From positions 62,001 through 126,000 of the forward strand of contig ML976678.1 in NCBI GenBank assembly GCA_010015655.1: a stretch of 64,000 nucleotides of DNA. The letters run 5' to 3'. Origin of the DNA: Bimuria novae-zelandiae CBS 107.79 (Eukaryota > Ascomycota > Dothideomycetes > Pleosporales > Didymosphaeriaceae). Positions 24,148 through 35,648 of the stretch are shown piece after piece. The translations under genes and the position numbers were made by a program. The notes beneath the pieces were generated by a model that did no database searches, was not told where the DNA came from, and worked only from the letters and a program-made list of their open reading frames with translations. Positions within the stretch are counted from its first letter, which is position 1. Every line of letters starts with the position of its first letter.

Positions 24148-24402
24148 TGTTGAATGGGCTATACTAAGCCAAGCATATCGCGATATGATAGGGCTAGATA
24201 GTTGTACGATGGTACGGGTGAGAAAAGGGTCTGGTATTCAAGTCTTGTCTGTCTATTCTACGTACGGAGGAAAGGGGGTTATAAGGATTGATGTTCGCGC
24301 ACGGTAACTATGGTCTGTGCCTTTGCCTGTGCAGTATTACATAACCATTGTTACCTGTCTTAAGACATCGCATTAGGTAGCTGCCCGTACTGCGTACGGA
24401 CA
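24148..24402 (+). repeat. Solo LTR, family S, copy 2
   Basis: A 255-bp unit starting TGTTGAATGGGC and ending TACGGACA, flanked by a perfect TSD TTTAT (24143-24147 and 24403-24407). It is nearly identical to 2503-2747 and lies between gag and pol of G3, so it postdates G3. It is much less RIP-mutated than the host element. Confidence 0.95.
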
Positions 24403-26987
24403 TTTATACTATTAAAAAGGGATGTAAGGCACCTATTTAGAGCATAAAAGTAATTTCTTTAGCTAGATATAATAATTAACTAAATAGGTAAGTAGATTAG
24501 CACTTTTAGGCTAACTTAGTACTAAAAAATATTACCTTACTACCTGCTTTATTCTTTATAATACTAACTACTATAACTTTATTATTAGCTATAAGCTCCT
24601 TAAGGATGCTAACATTTAAATTAACTATAAGTAGTAGACGCTCAAGTAGCTAAATATAGCGCTAATTAACTATAAACGAGGTAATATTATCTTCACGTAA
24701 GATACGGCAATAGGAATTAATCCTAAGCACTAAATAAATGCTAATTAGCTTAATAAACTTATAAATATAGTTATTATATAGTATATTTATTTCTCACCGC
24801 AGTAATCTCCTTAGCGTCACGCTTACTAGAAGAACCTGGCAAAGATACAGGAATAGCTTTACTACTAAGTACTATTACTATACGAGAAGTAGCTAACTTA
24901 TTATAAACCTATCTCTAGTAAGGACCCTGCAGAGGCAGGTCTTAATATTAATACTATAAAGGCTATAGTATTTATACTTAATACGCGTTAGAAGGAGACA
25001 GTTATTAGCTATATTAGTATTTATAAGTTAAAGATGCTACTATCCTTAAGTTACGTAAGTACTACTCTAGCTCAATTTTAAAAAAAATATTTTAACGTAC
25101 TATCTCTACTTTATAATGGCGTTAATTATAATATCAAGCTAATTACTAAGAATATACTAACGTTTAGCCTACTGTATAGCATGTCTCATAAGTAGCTAGA
25201 GCTTGTAAAAGTATATTTAAAAGATTACTTATAGCAAGACTTTATTACTTATAATAATACGCTGTACGCCTTAGTAGTGCTACTTACTAAGAAGCTAAGA
25301 TGGGAGTAATAATTTTATATTAATTATTATAAGCTTAACGGTATTTTAAGGAAGGATATTTACCTAATTTTACTAATTTAAAAGATTTTTACACGACTTG
25401 CCTATACTAAAGTGTTTATTAAGCTTAACGTACGATAAACCTTCTATCGCATCTAACTAGATAAAGAGGCAGAGGAGCTAACCACCTTTTATACACGCTA
25501 TAGTAACTATAAATATTATATACTTCTCTTTAGTCTCTATATTGGACCTCCCACCTTCTAGCGATACATTAACAAGGTACTACATAGCCAACTTAATAAC
25601 TTCTATATAGCATATCTAGACGATATTCTCATATACTTAGAGGATCTACTACACTATAAGGAACATGTTACGCAGGTGTTTAAGTAACTTTATAATACTA
25701 ATTTACAAGTAGATATTAAGAAAAGTAAGTTTATAGTAATAAAGATAAAGTTCCTTAGTCTTATTATTAGCATGTAAGGTATGTAGAACGATCTAAAAAA
25801 AGTTACTATTATATAAAACTAGCTAGTACTTATATTAGTTAGAGCTATATAATTATTCTTAAACTTTAATAACTTCTATTAGACCTTCCTTAAGGACTAT
25901 AGACGTATTATTAGACTACCTATAAAGCTACTTAAAAAGGGCACTTAGTATATTTTTAGTAAGCGTAAGCTTATAGCCTTCTAGTAAGCTCAAGACTTTA
26001 CACTATTAGATAATATCCTTGCCTACTACTCGCCCTATCACGTGACGCGTATAGAGACTAATACTAGCAATAGAGTCGTAGCTAGCGTACTTTCCTAATT
26101 ATAAAATAATTGTCTCTAGCGTCCTGAAGCTTTTTACTTTAAGAATATTAGTAGCCCACAGATAAACTATAACATATATAATAAAAATATACTAGCTCTA
26201 ATTAATAGCCTTATAAAGTAAAGGTCTTGGCTTACTAGCCTATAAATTACTAAGCTATTTAGTACTATTACTAATTATTAAGAGCTAAAGTACTTTTTTA
26301 GTAAGTAAAAGCTTACTCCTTAATAAATACGTTAGGCTATAATAGTTACTAACTTTAACTTAAAGCTTACTTACTAACTAGGTACTACTAATATAATAGC
26401 TAACGTACTATCGCGTAAGCAAGAGGAGCTATATACTTAAAAGAAAAATGATAAAGTAGCTTATATAAAGATTTTCTTATAGGCTAAGTATCTAGAGGTT
26501 AATATAGTATATATAGCTATAAGCTAGTTTGCTAACCTCGTCGCTTAGGGACTATAGTAGAAGCTTAAAATTATTATAATAAATACCTTTATAGGCTTTC
26601 CCTCCTTAGAGGATCCTTATACGCTTATTAATTAAGTAATTAAAATAGACCGTAACTATTAGAATCTAAAGAAGCTATAAAATAAGGCACTAATTAATAG
26701 CTAAATATAAAAACAAAATAATTAAGAACTATTTTTATACTATGGCTAGCTAGTTATCTTACTAGTCTACTTTATACGCATCCACCTAATCTCAGCCGTC
26801 CACGCTACGCAGATTACTACTCACCTAAGAATAAGGAAGATAGTAAAGCTACTTAGAGATTAGTACTACAAGCTAAATATAGCTAAGAATATAGATACCT
26901 ATATCGCTACCTATAAGGCTTACTAATAGAGCTATATATCTCGCGACAACACTTTAGAACTACTTAAGTTACTACAGTACTACGCCA

Positions 26988-27746
26988 AAAGTTTGGTTCG
27001 CTAAGGGCCAAAGCCGAATCGAGTAGGTGATCCGCCCCCTAATTTGTATAGTAAATACAGTTTTTTAAGTGTGAAATAGGTGAAATTAATTTTAATATTT
27101 TATTTAATAACCTTACGCTACTTATATAGGCTTAATTTTACGTAGTATACTTAAAATAAGCTCGCGAATTAGGCTTATAGGGATTTTAAGCTAGTAGCTT
27201 TTTAATACTTTATAGAACTTATCCTACTCCTCTTGCCCTCTCCCTTCACCTGTAAGGTATAGATAGTCCTTTTAGAGTTACCTTTTAAGCGCCCACTAGA
27301 GGTGCTTAATAGGGTTAAGGTCTAGAGAGTAGGGGGGGAAATTAATAATCTAAATCTTATAAGCCTTAAAAAAAATTAGTAGCTTTTTCCGCCGTATAAA
27401 TGCGTGCGTTATTATGTATAAATAAATTTTTTACTTAATAATTAGGTAGTAAACCTTCCTTAAGAGTCTTTATATAGCTCTAAGCTAAGTACCCTCCTTA
27501 TAGGGCGTTAAGGTCCCTCTTTATAATAACTAAAGGAGACCTCTTAGTACGCCCTATTAAATTAATTTATATAGAAGCCTATACTATCTATGCTAGCACG
27601 CGGCTTATATACGCCTTAGTAATTATATAAGGTTTCTATTTCTCCTATGGGTGCCAAAAGCTCTCATGGTTGTTGAGTTATTGGTGGTTGAGAGTTTTGC
27701 AAGGATACGCGTCGCACTTTGTTGTGGGCTTGGCGAACCAAACTTT
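26988..27746 (-). mobile_element. Short Tc1-like element inside G3 integrase
   Basis: A 759-bp element with ends AAAGTTTGGTTCGC(T/C)AAG in inverted orientation. TA follows the right end; CA (mutated TA) precedes the left. The minus strand holds only the C-terminal half of a Tc1/mariner transposase: NNARIYTAEKATNFF, then FPPLLS with a damaged SPDLNPIE box. It is too short for a full transposase, so it was an internally deleted, non-autonomous copy. Confidence 0.75.
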
Positions 27747-29034
27747 TATCGAGTGGTTGTACTAATACTAGAAAGATTATAGTAAAATATATTTATAGAC
27801 TTTAAATTATTCCTGTCTAATAAAAAGGATTATAGTAACGCCTTTATTATAATAAACTACCTAAGTAAACGCTGCTTCTCACTATCTTGCCACAAGACGA
27901 CTATAGTAAAACAGGCTATAGATATATACTATTACTATATCTAGCGCGTATATAGCCTACCTAAGTCTATTATCTCTAATTAAGGTCCCTAGTTTATCTT
28001 AGCATTTATAAGCAAGCTATATAGGCTTATAAGTATTAAGTAAAAACTATTAATAGACTATTATCCTTAAACTAATAGTAATATAAAAATTATAAACTAG
28101 TACTTTAACTATCGTCGTCGCCTATTTATTATTTACTACTAAAATAACTAGTCTAACTTACTACCTTATATAAACTACGCTTAAGTTATACAACCTTATG
28201 AAACTACTAGTCTTTTACTATATAAGATTAAGTTTAGATATTAGCCTACCTATTATTAGAATTAAAAAAAGTAAATAAGGACCTAGCATATAGCTTATAA
28301 GTAAACGTCCTAAGAAGAAGCGTAGAACTACGTAAAATCTTAATATTATACTATAAAGCTAGCTATAAAAATAACTTAAAAAGCGATTACTTAGGCTTAA
28401 AAATACTAAGCACGTTAAGTAAATAAAAAACGCTATAAACTTAATTTTATAATAGGTAGTAAAGTCTATATTACGTCTAAAAGCTTTACTACTAGCTATT
28501 TTAGCTAAAAGCTTAATTAGTAAATATATAGGCCCTACCTAATTATTACTCTAAAAAAATACTTTTACTAAATTAAGCTCTTACTATATATATATATGCA
28601 CGACGTTTTCTATATGGACCGCCTATAGATATCTACCACAAACACACTGCCAGGTTAGGTGGAGCCGGAAGAGGAGCCAGTAAAAGTAAATAATAACTTA
28701 AAATAATAAGTAGAGGAGATCCTTAATAGGTATATATAGTATAGATACTTATAATATAAAATCTTTTAAACTACTTATAATTTTAACTCTACATAGTATA
28801 ATACCCGAGGCCTTATTAGCACACTATATAAATTAAAAGAGTATTATATTATATACCTTAATAAACCTAAACTATTACTATAACTAAATACCTAACTATA
28901 AGCGTTTAAGACAGGTACCTATCTAGAGATAGCGGAGGAGGACAGCAAAGCTATAGGTAGGTAAGTATAAAGTAAGGCACGAAGGAGGTAACGCAATAAA
29001 CTTAGGGGACTAAGCCCACCTTAGAGGGGGATGA

Positions 29035-29246
29035 TATAACGACCCAGCACGCTGACGGGTCACATGACCTCGCGTCCGAGCGCGACTCCCTCATGAGAGC
29101 GCCCGAAGAGTTATTCTGTGCCGAACGCAGCGCACAAAAGCGCTGCAGGCCTTTGTACCTACAGTCTCCTCATCTTAGTGTAGCTGAAATAGAGCTAACT
29201 TACCTCATCTACTCTTTCGATGCAGGAGTCCGCGCTCGTCCTCACA
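29035..29246 (+). repeat. 3' LTR of G3
   Basis: A 212-bp LTR starting TATAACGACCCAGC (TGTGAC converted to TATAAC, a RIP-type change) and ending TCGTCCTCACA. The interior is GC-rich and little mutated. Confidence 0.85.
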
Positions 29247-29531
29247 ACTTGCACTCTTAAGAACTACTTTATAAGGCTATATTTCTTTGCATTATATTTA
29301 TTCTTAATATACTTAATAATCTTAAAAGCATCCTTCTTATAATTCCTATAATATAAAAGAAGGATAGTAACTATATAAAATAGTATAAAGATTCTGCACT
29401 CTTCATTAAAAAAAAAATAAAGGTTTTCTTATAAAGTATAGAGCCTCATCTTAAACAAAGCACTCAAGAATTTCTATTACTATAGTAGTAGTAAATCTTA
29501 TAGGCTATATAATAATTACTTATGCTTTATA
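29247..29531 (-). pseudogene. Ty1/copia pol relic, part 2: middle of RT
   Basis: The minus strand reads IYSLRRFPLL (LYGLRRSPLLW in the family), EECRIFILFYIV, YRNYKKDAFKIIKYIKN and KYSLIK-FLRV. This is the central part of the copia reverse transcriptase, between the insertion points of pogo C (29532) and G3 (29246). It reads into both neighbouring pieces in the right order. Confidence 0.8.
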
Positions 29532-31378
29532 ACGTGGTTCACCACCAAGCGGGCCAACACTACCGAGCGGGCCAACTTTGCTAAATGCAGCCTACCTCTA
29601 GCTTATACTATAATGCTGTTATAATATAACGCATAATAACTTTATACTAAAAGTATACTATAGCTTAGTATTTAAGCTATAATTAAAAATTATAATAAAA
29701 GTAAAAAACTTATTATTATAGCCTTTAGCGTGCCTTAAAAAATAGTATAATAATAATACTAAGGAGCCCTCTCTCGACGTAATTACGAGCCTAACTTAAA
29801 AAAGCTAACTAAGCTAAAAGAGGAGGCTCTATTCTAATACATACTTAAGCTTAACTAGTAAAGAATAGGTGTAATAAGGGATATAGTCTAAGACATAGCT
29901 AATAATTTACTTGCTAAGCTCGATAGAGAGCCTATTAGTAAGTACTAAATAAATAAGCTTAAAACTCGTACGCTAGAAATTAAGCTTTAAAAAAGCTATT
30001 TATATAAGTATTAATAAGTCCTAAATAAAGATCTACGCGTTATAATACCTTAGTTTAAGCTAGTTACTAATACTAAGGCTAAGTATAGTATTACTAATAA
30101 TAATATGTATAACTTTAATATGACAAGCTTTATAATAGGGGTAATATAGTGTTAGATAGTCTTTACAGGCTCTTAAAAGTAAAGTAACTAAAAAAAAATT
30201 TAATCTAGTAACTATAAATAAATTACTAATATTTAAGGAGTTAGCGCTAAAAGCTAAGCTTTACTACTTTTTTTTATCTTCCTTAGTAAGGTCTTAATTA
30301 CGTCCTAGTTCTATAATCTACCCTAAGACTAAGTTATTAAAGTTAGTCTTAATATTTAGAAGTTAAATAAGCTTAGCCTTACCTAGCTAAGGCACTTTAA
30401 TACTTATACTAAGGCGCGTAGTATGGGTGCATATTAGCTACTAATTATAGATAAGTACGATAGCTACTACTTATACGAATTTTATAAATACTATAAGGAA
30501 GAGAAAATTATTATTCTTTATATATATTTATACTTATTATACCCCTTGTAGCTTCTTAATGTGGGTTGTTTTTCGCCTTTAAAGCGGGCGTACAGTAATA
30601 AGATTAGTAGCTTAGGACAGTACGGCACTAAGCAGATTAAGAAGGAGGCCTTTCTACTAGTCTTTAAAGTAGCTTTTAAGAAGGTAATAATAAAGACGAA
30701 CATCTGCGCAGGCTTTAGAGGCGCTAGATTAGTCCCACACGACCTAGAGGCAGTGTTATTAAGACTTAATGTGGTTCTTCGTACGCCAACTCCACCTAAC
30801 GTAGAGGATACCCTATAGGAATCAAAAACACTAAGCAACCTCCACGAGATAGAGGCTTAGTTAACGCTAGTTTGTAAACGTGTATAGAAGTATAGAGATT
30901 TACTAGTTTCTTCGCTTCTTAGAGCTATTAAGCAGCTTAATAATGGTATTATACTAATAGGATACGAAATAGTATTAATATAATAAAAAATAGTAAAGCT
31001 TTATAAGGCAGTAAAGATAATAATAAACGTAAAAAGTTAAAAGAGGAAGTATATTTAGGTAGCTAAAATACTTATAGTAAGAGAGGTAGTTAATTTAATA
31101 GCTAAAAAGGATAGTAGTAGGCAAAAAGAAGGTAAAGAGTCTATAAAGAGGGTGCGTAGATAGAGACGCTATAAATATTATAGTAAAGCTAGCCACAACG
31201 CTTGCACCTGCGCAGTAGAAATTATAGATATATCTAATAGTAATATGTTTAAATAGTATTTTTATATTTTATAAATTATAGTAAATTATAGTAGTATTAT
31301 ACGAGGCGCTTTAAAATAGACTAACTTTTAAAAAGTAGCCTGCTTGGTGGGGTTGGCCCGCTTGGTGGTGAACCACGT
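29532..31378 (+). mobile_element. Pogo/Fot1-type element, family C, complete ends
   Basis: A 1847-bp element with TIRs starting ACGTGGTTCACCACCAAGC and flanked by TA on both sides (29530-29531 and 31379-31380). Each end holds two copies of an AGCGGGCCAAC motif spaced 18 bp. It sits in the copia reverse transcriptase. The transposase is on the plus strand. Confidence 0.9.
29735..31215 (+). pseudogene. Pogo-type transposase relic (family C)
   Basis: The N-terminal and catalytic parts are AT-rich and full of TAG/TAA; pieces such as NTKAKYSITNNNMYNFNMTSF with IIGVI (about 30060-30145) mark the NFDET-like start of the DDE_1 domain. The segment 30545-30820 is GC-rich and open for 85 codons: VGCFSPLKRAYSNKIS, then CAGFRGARLVPHDLEAVL and VVLRTPTPPN, the typical C-terminal region of fungal pogo transposases. 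It is followed by a basic tail. Confidence 0.85.
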
Positions 31379-34300
31379 TATATACCTTAGGTTTCTTAAA
31401 TCTATTGAGATGTTCGCAAAGTACTAGGTTATTTTTACTAATAAAGATATTATGAAACACTTTTACTATATTAGACTATAAGATCACTAGATTGAATTAA
31501 GCTAAAATTATAATAGTAGTTCTAAAAGACCTAGCAGCGAGCGTAGTAGCGTAAGCAGAAAAGATTAATCTAATCTACTATAGGTGACCTTTTATAATAA
31601 TGCGAGCTTTATACTTTATCTAGAAACTATCTTTATTATATTTGTAAGTAAAGACCTACTTTAGTAGGAGAGGGCGGTCTTTTAATAAGTCTTTTAAAAC
31701 TTTCTTTTAAGTTCCTATTTTTAATAGCGTAGAGATTTCTCTAAGAGTAACCTCCTCAAAAAGCTACATATACGTATAAGAAAAGAGCTATTACTATATT
31801 ATTAGTAGAGGTGAAAGGGTGCATATGCGAAGACAAACTTTTAAAATTAGTAATAATGCCTTCTTTAATAGTGTAGCTTAAATTACTATATTTACAGTAA
31901 TAAGCTCCCTGTAAGATTTCTAGTCTTTTATAATACTAGGAAAGAAGTAGCATATGAAATTAAGCTATTACTTATTATTTAAGTACTTAATTATAAATAT
32001 AATAGTATTTTCTCTATTACCCTCTCCCGTCCCTGGATTGTTAGGATATTAACAATGCTATTAGCGAGAATTATAAATTATAGGTCCCTATATTTAATAC
32101 TTATAATACTTTTAAGTAGGAAGCAATAGTTCTGCTTCTTACGATGGTTTAGAGTCGATTATACTAACTTAAGAAGTATTTATAAAGGTTATTTAATCTA
32201 GTTAGCTTAATTATCTATCTCCTAGCGGGTCCACTCGACAAGTAGGTACGCATTTTATAGGCTACCAGTCTAATTATATTTTACTAAATTTAATAGTATA
32301 TGTATTATTTTGAGCGTAATGAAGTCTAGGTAATAAAGTTACTACTTGCGAATCCTTAGCTACTGAGTAGCTTAGCTAGTAGCTTATATATTTTCTACCT
32401 AGGTAGTTAAGATTTACTTTAGTGGGCCGTCTTAAGTCTAGCGCTCTTAATTAGCTTTACTTTTATGTTCGCGCTTAGTAGGCGTGCTTAAGTCTTTACT
32501 ACCTACTTACTTACTAAGTTATACGCTAAGATACTTAATGATGTTATTAAACGCTTTTCTAAGATTATTAATCTTATCATTATAAAAAATATATATTGTT
32601 TATCATTTAGATTATAAAATTAAAATGTATTAAATAGTACGTTACGGGTTGTGATAATCTAGTTACGTATGAGGAACTATATTCTAAAAATATTAGAGGT
32701 TTTATAGCCTACTACGTATTTAATATATCCTCTAGGCGTTATTTTAAAGTCACGCTTATAATTACTAGCTACGTAATTCCTATCTAAAAAATATCTGTAG
32801 TAGCTATAAATATGAATACTACTATAATTTAGCTTTAAATCTGCTAATATGCTTTTTATATACTTTAGTTAATACTGCCTAAAGCACTAAGTAAACTGAG
32901 TATTTAATACTTTATTAGGTAAGCGCATGCGTCTTAAAGGAGAATGGCTTATATTAATAAGATACGTAGCTACTTTTATTACTTTAGGCTAGAGCTTTCT
33001 AGGAATATACGCGCGAAGTATTATCTTCAGTACTTATATAATTAATTTTTAACTTGTATGCTCCGTACAGTTATTAGGCTTATAAGTAAATAAGAGAGTT
33101 ATATTAATGCTAATAATTAAATTAAAGTATTAAACGACTTTCTTACGGAGGCGAGCTTTAGAAATAATATTCATATAAAAGTTTTTATAACTATAACGTT
33201 TAATAAAGTAAGATTAAAATAAACACCATCTTAACTATTAAAGATATCTTTAATTACCTTAGTACCTCTTTTAAGCATAAGATAGGTGATATTACTAGCC
33301 TTAATAGTATTATATACCTAAGCACTCTTAGCTATCTTAGACATAAGTATTATAATATTATTTTCTAAATATAAAGCGCCTCTATTATTAAATATAATAC
33401 TCTTGAAAAGAGGATAAGAGTTAAAATCTATAGTAGAATATACTTTAAAGCCCTTCTCTAAGCTTATAATAGCTAAGTTAATTGCTATAGCTAAGATATT
33501 GCCTAGAATGTTAATGCGAGTAGAACTCTTTTAAGTAACTATTATACTACTCTCTTCCTACTTTTTAGTAAGTGACTTACGTAACTTAGTATACTTTAGC
33601 TGCGTAAAGCGTGCCAGAATTATTTCTTTAGCATTTATATAGAGGGTAATAGGCTATTTGAGGCATAAGCTAGTAATAGTGATTTATAAGCGCTTATATA
33701 TGTCCAAATACTAGTAGTTATATCACATTTTATATAGGTAGCCTTTTAACTAACTTTTATAAGATAATTACGGTGCTCCTTTAGCTTTATTATTTAGTTA
33801 TAAAGAGCTCTAGATAACTAGTATTATAAACATTACTAAATTAAATAATAACTCTATAGCTTATCAATGTAAATAGGAGGAGAAAATTATTTTTATTTAT
33901 ATTAACTTAAGCTCTAGATCTCTAAGAATAAAACGCCTTTTTATATTTGTCTACTAATTATAAGCCTTCTTTAGTGCTATCATTTACGCAATAGCAGGTA
34001 AGAAGTCTATTATATTATTCTTGTTTTTAATTTCTAAAATTTTATATTACTTTACGAGTATGTAGGGAGCATTCTAATCTTTATACAATTATTTAAGATT
34101 TATTTTATTTTATTAAGCTTTTTTAAGTAGTATATAGTAATTAGAGTAGATTTAGTTAAGCGTAGTAAAGCTAGATAAAGCAAGCTGCCCTTTTAGGTAT
34201 TTAATATTTATTTATACGGAATAATTCACTTAATCGCTAATACCTATTATAGTACGTATTAAAGGTGAACGATTTATAGTCTTTATCACGTAGTTAAAAA

Positions 34301-34990
34301 TATTCTAAACTCGCTAAGTTTCAGTAATGTACTTAAATAAGCACGCTTTAAAATTTATAACTTTATATTAGTATTAGTGAAGGGCTATAGAACGTAACTC
34401 TTTACGCTGTTCTTATTTATAGTTTAGTTTTTTAAGGCTTCTTTTAATAGCCTAAGCAACGTAAGATTATAAACTAAATATAACGCCATAGCCTGTTATT
34501 CTAGCATAATTAGTAAGAGTATTTATAAGCTTATTAAGCGCTTCTTCCCTATCCTCTTCTTTTAAGGATAATAGGTATTCTAGGAGTATTAGTACTATAA
34601 TGAAAAGAATTTTAGTATTTATAGTATTTGGGTTAAAATAGTTCTAAACGCCTTGCTAAATTAATTAGAACCTTAAATAAGTAAACTATGTTAGCTAGCT
34701 TTAATAATTAGCTAAGCGTAAGGCCGGTACTAAAAGAGCGGTTTTAATTATTATAAAAAAAAAATTCTTTTAAGCTTATTATAAATCATCGCCTGCTTTC
34801 TTACTCTAACAGCGATATATCTAGTAATTAATAGCGTAGGGAGAATTAGTCAACTTTCTTAAAACGCTAGACTTATAACTATAAAGGTGAAATAGAGCTA
34901 TGTAGTATATTATTTAGAGATTAAAATATAGTTCTAATATTTTAATATTATATAAAAAAGTAGCTATGTTTTATACTAATTATTTAGCCT
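31379..34990 (-). pseudogene. Ty1/copia relic, part 1: gag/integrase and start of RT
   Basis: Minus strand. At 31390-31600 it reads FSAYATTLAARSFRTTI, the N-terminal part of copia reverse transcriptase. At 32640-32740 it reads RGYIKYVVGYKTSNIFRI and TTRNVLFN, the C-terminal end of the copia integrase and its linker to RT. Upstream (33000-34990) the sequence is too mutated to place the integrase core and gag with confidence. Together with 29247-29531 and 20850-21768 this forms one copia element of about 6 kb, cut twice. LTRs could not be paired. Confidence 0.7.
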
Positions 34991-35265
34991 AATATTACCC
35001 CGCTTACATGACATACTAAGTTAAGTTCTATGATCCTATAAATCGAGTTTATATAACGGCGGATTCTTGCGACATATAGCTCTTATATAAACTGTAGTTT
35101 ATTTAAAAAAAATAGTCCTCACTATGAACTACGATTGTAGATTTTAATCTTTCTTTTTTAATACCTCAATATTAATTTTTATTAAGTCAATTATTTTTAC
35201 TTATTTCCTTACGCAAGTGTTTCTAAAGCCGAGAAGATGTGTAGCGTTAGATGCGACTCTCTTTA

Positions 35266-35515
35266 TGTGACGCCTCCGCACACCTGCAGTATGCTAGCGC
35301 CGCCATGCTAACCTAATCTAGCACGCATCTCCCGAATGAGTCGTCCGAGAGAAGAGGCAAAGTAAGAAAGCCGTACGTACGCACCAGACGGTGAGGTATA
35401 AAATAGGTGTTAGCTACTGTATTCCTTATTCTAGGGTAACACATAGGTCTAAGATAATACTAAATAGAACTAACTTACTCAACCTTGTACCTACACGACT
35501 AGGACCCTCGAAGTT
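35266..35515 (+). repeat. Possible solo LTR related to G3
   Basis: A GC-rich patch at the edge of the AT-rich block, starting TGTGACGCCTCCGCACACC, similar in layout to the G3 LTR start TGTGACGACCCAGCACGC. It has a TATA-like GGTATAAAATAGG and an AACTTACTC block also resembling the G3 LTR. The right boundary and TSD are ambiguous (CTTTA on the left, GTTTA as one option on the right). Confidence 0.4.
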
Positions 35516-35648
35516 TATAAAAAATATATCCACACAAGGTCTCAACCCCAGTCTTGGGTGAAACGCGCTCTTTCTCTTGATATATCAAAAAAAAACTCAT
35601 AAATGTGCATTTTGCGCGTACGTTTCCTTCGACATCAAGTCGTCTTGA

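Larger units (their letters stand above)
22140..28990 (+). pseudogene. G3 gag-pol polyprotein relic
   Basis: Gag occupies about 22140-23900 and ends in a degraded zinc knuckle near 23820-23865 (HIMRDCP-like end, earlier Cys changed to Tyr). Reverse transcriptase lies at about 25390-25680, with TKVFIKLNVR, AEELTTFYTRY and a catalytic AYLDDILIY box that is still intact at 25610-25636. Integrase spans about 26780-28200 and is split by a Tc1-like element. A chromodomain-like end lies near 28690-28870 (VEEILN, STWYNTRG-like). Most interruptions are TAG/TAA. The unmutated YLDD is notable given the surrounding damage. Confidence 0.8.
21769..29246 (+). mobile_element. Ty3/gypsy chromovirus G3, nested in copia
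   Basis: A 7478-bp LTR retrotransposon on the plus strand with LTRs at 21769-21981 and 29035-29246. Flanking 5-mers ACTTC and ACTTG form an imperfect target site duplication. A polypurine tract (TAGAGGGGGATGA) precedes the right LTR. The element carries two later insertions: a solo LTR (24148-24402) and a Tc1-like element (26988-27746). It interrupts the reverse transcriptase of a minus-strand copia element. Confidence 0.9.
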
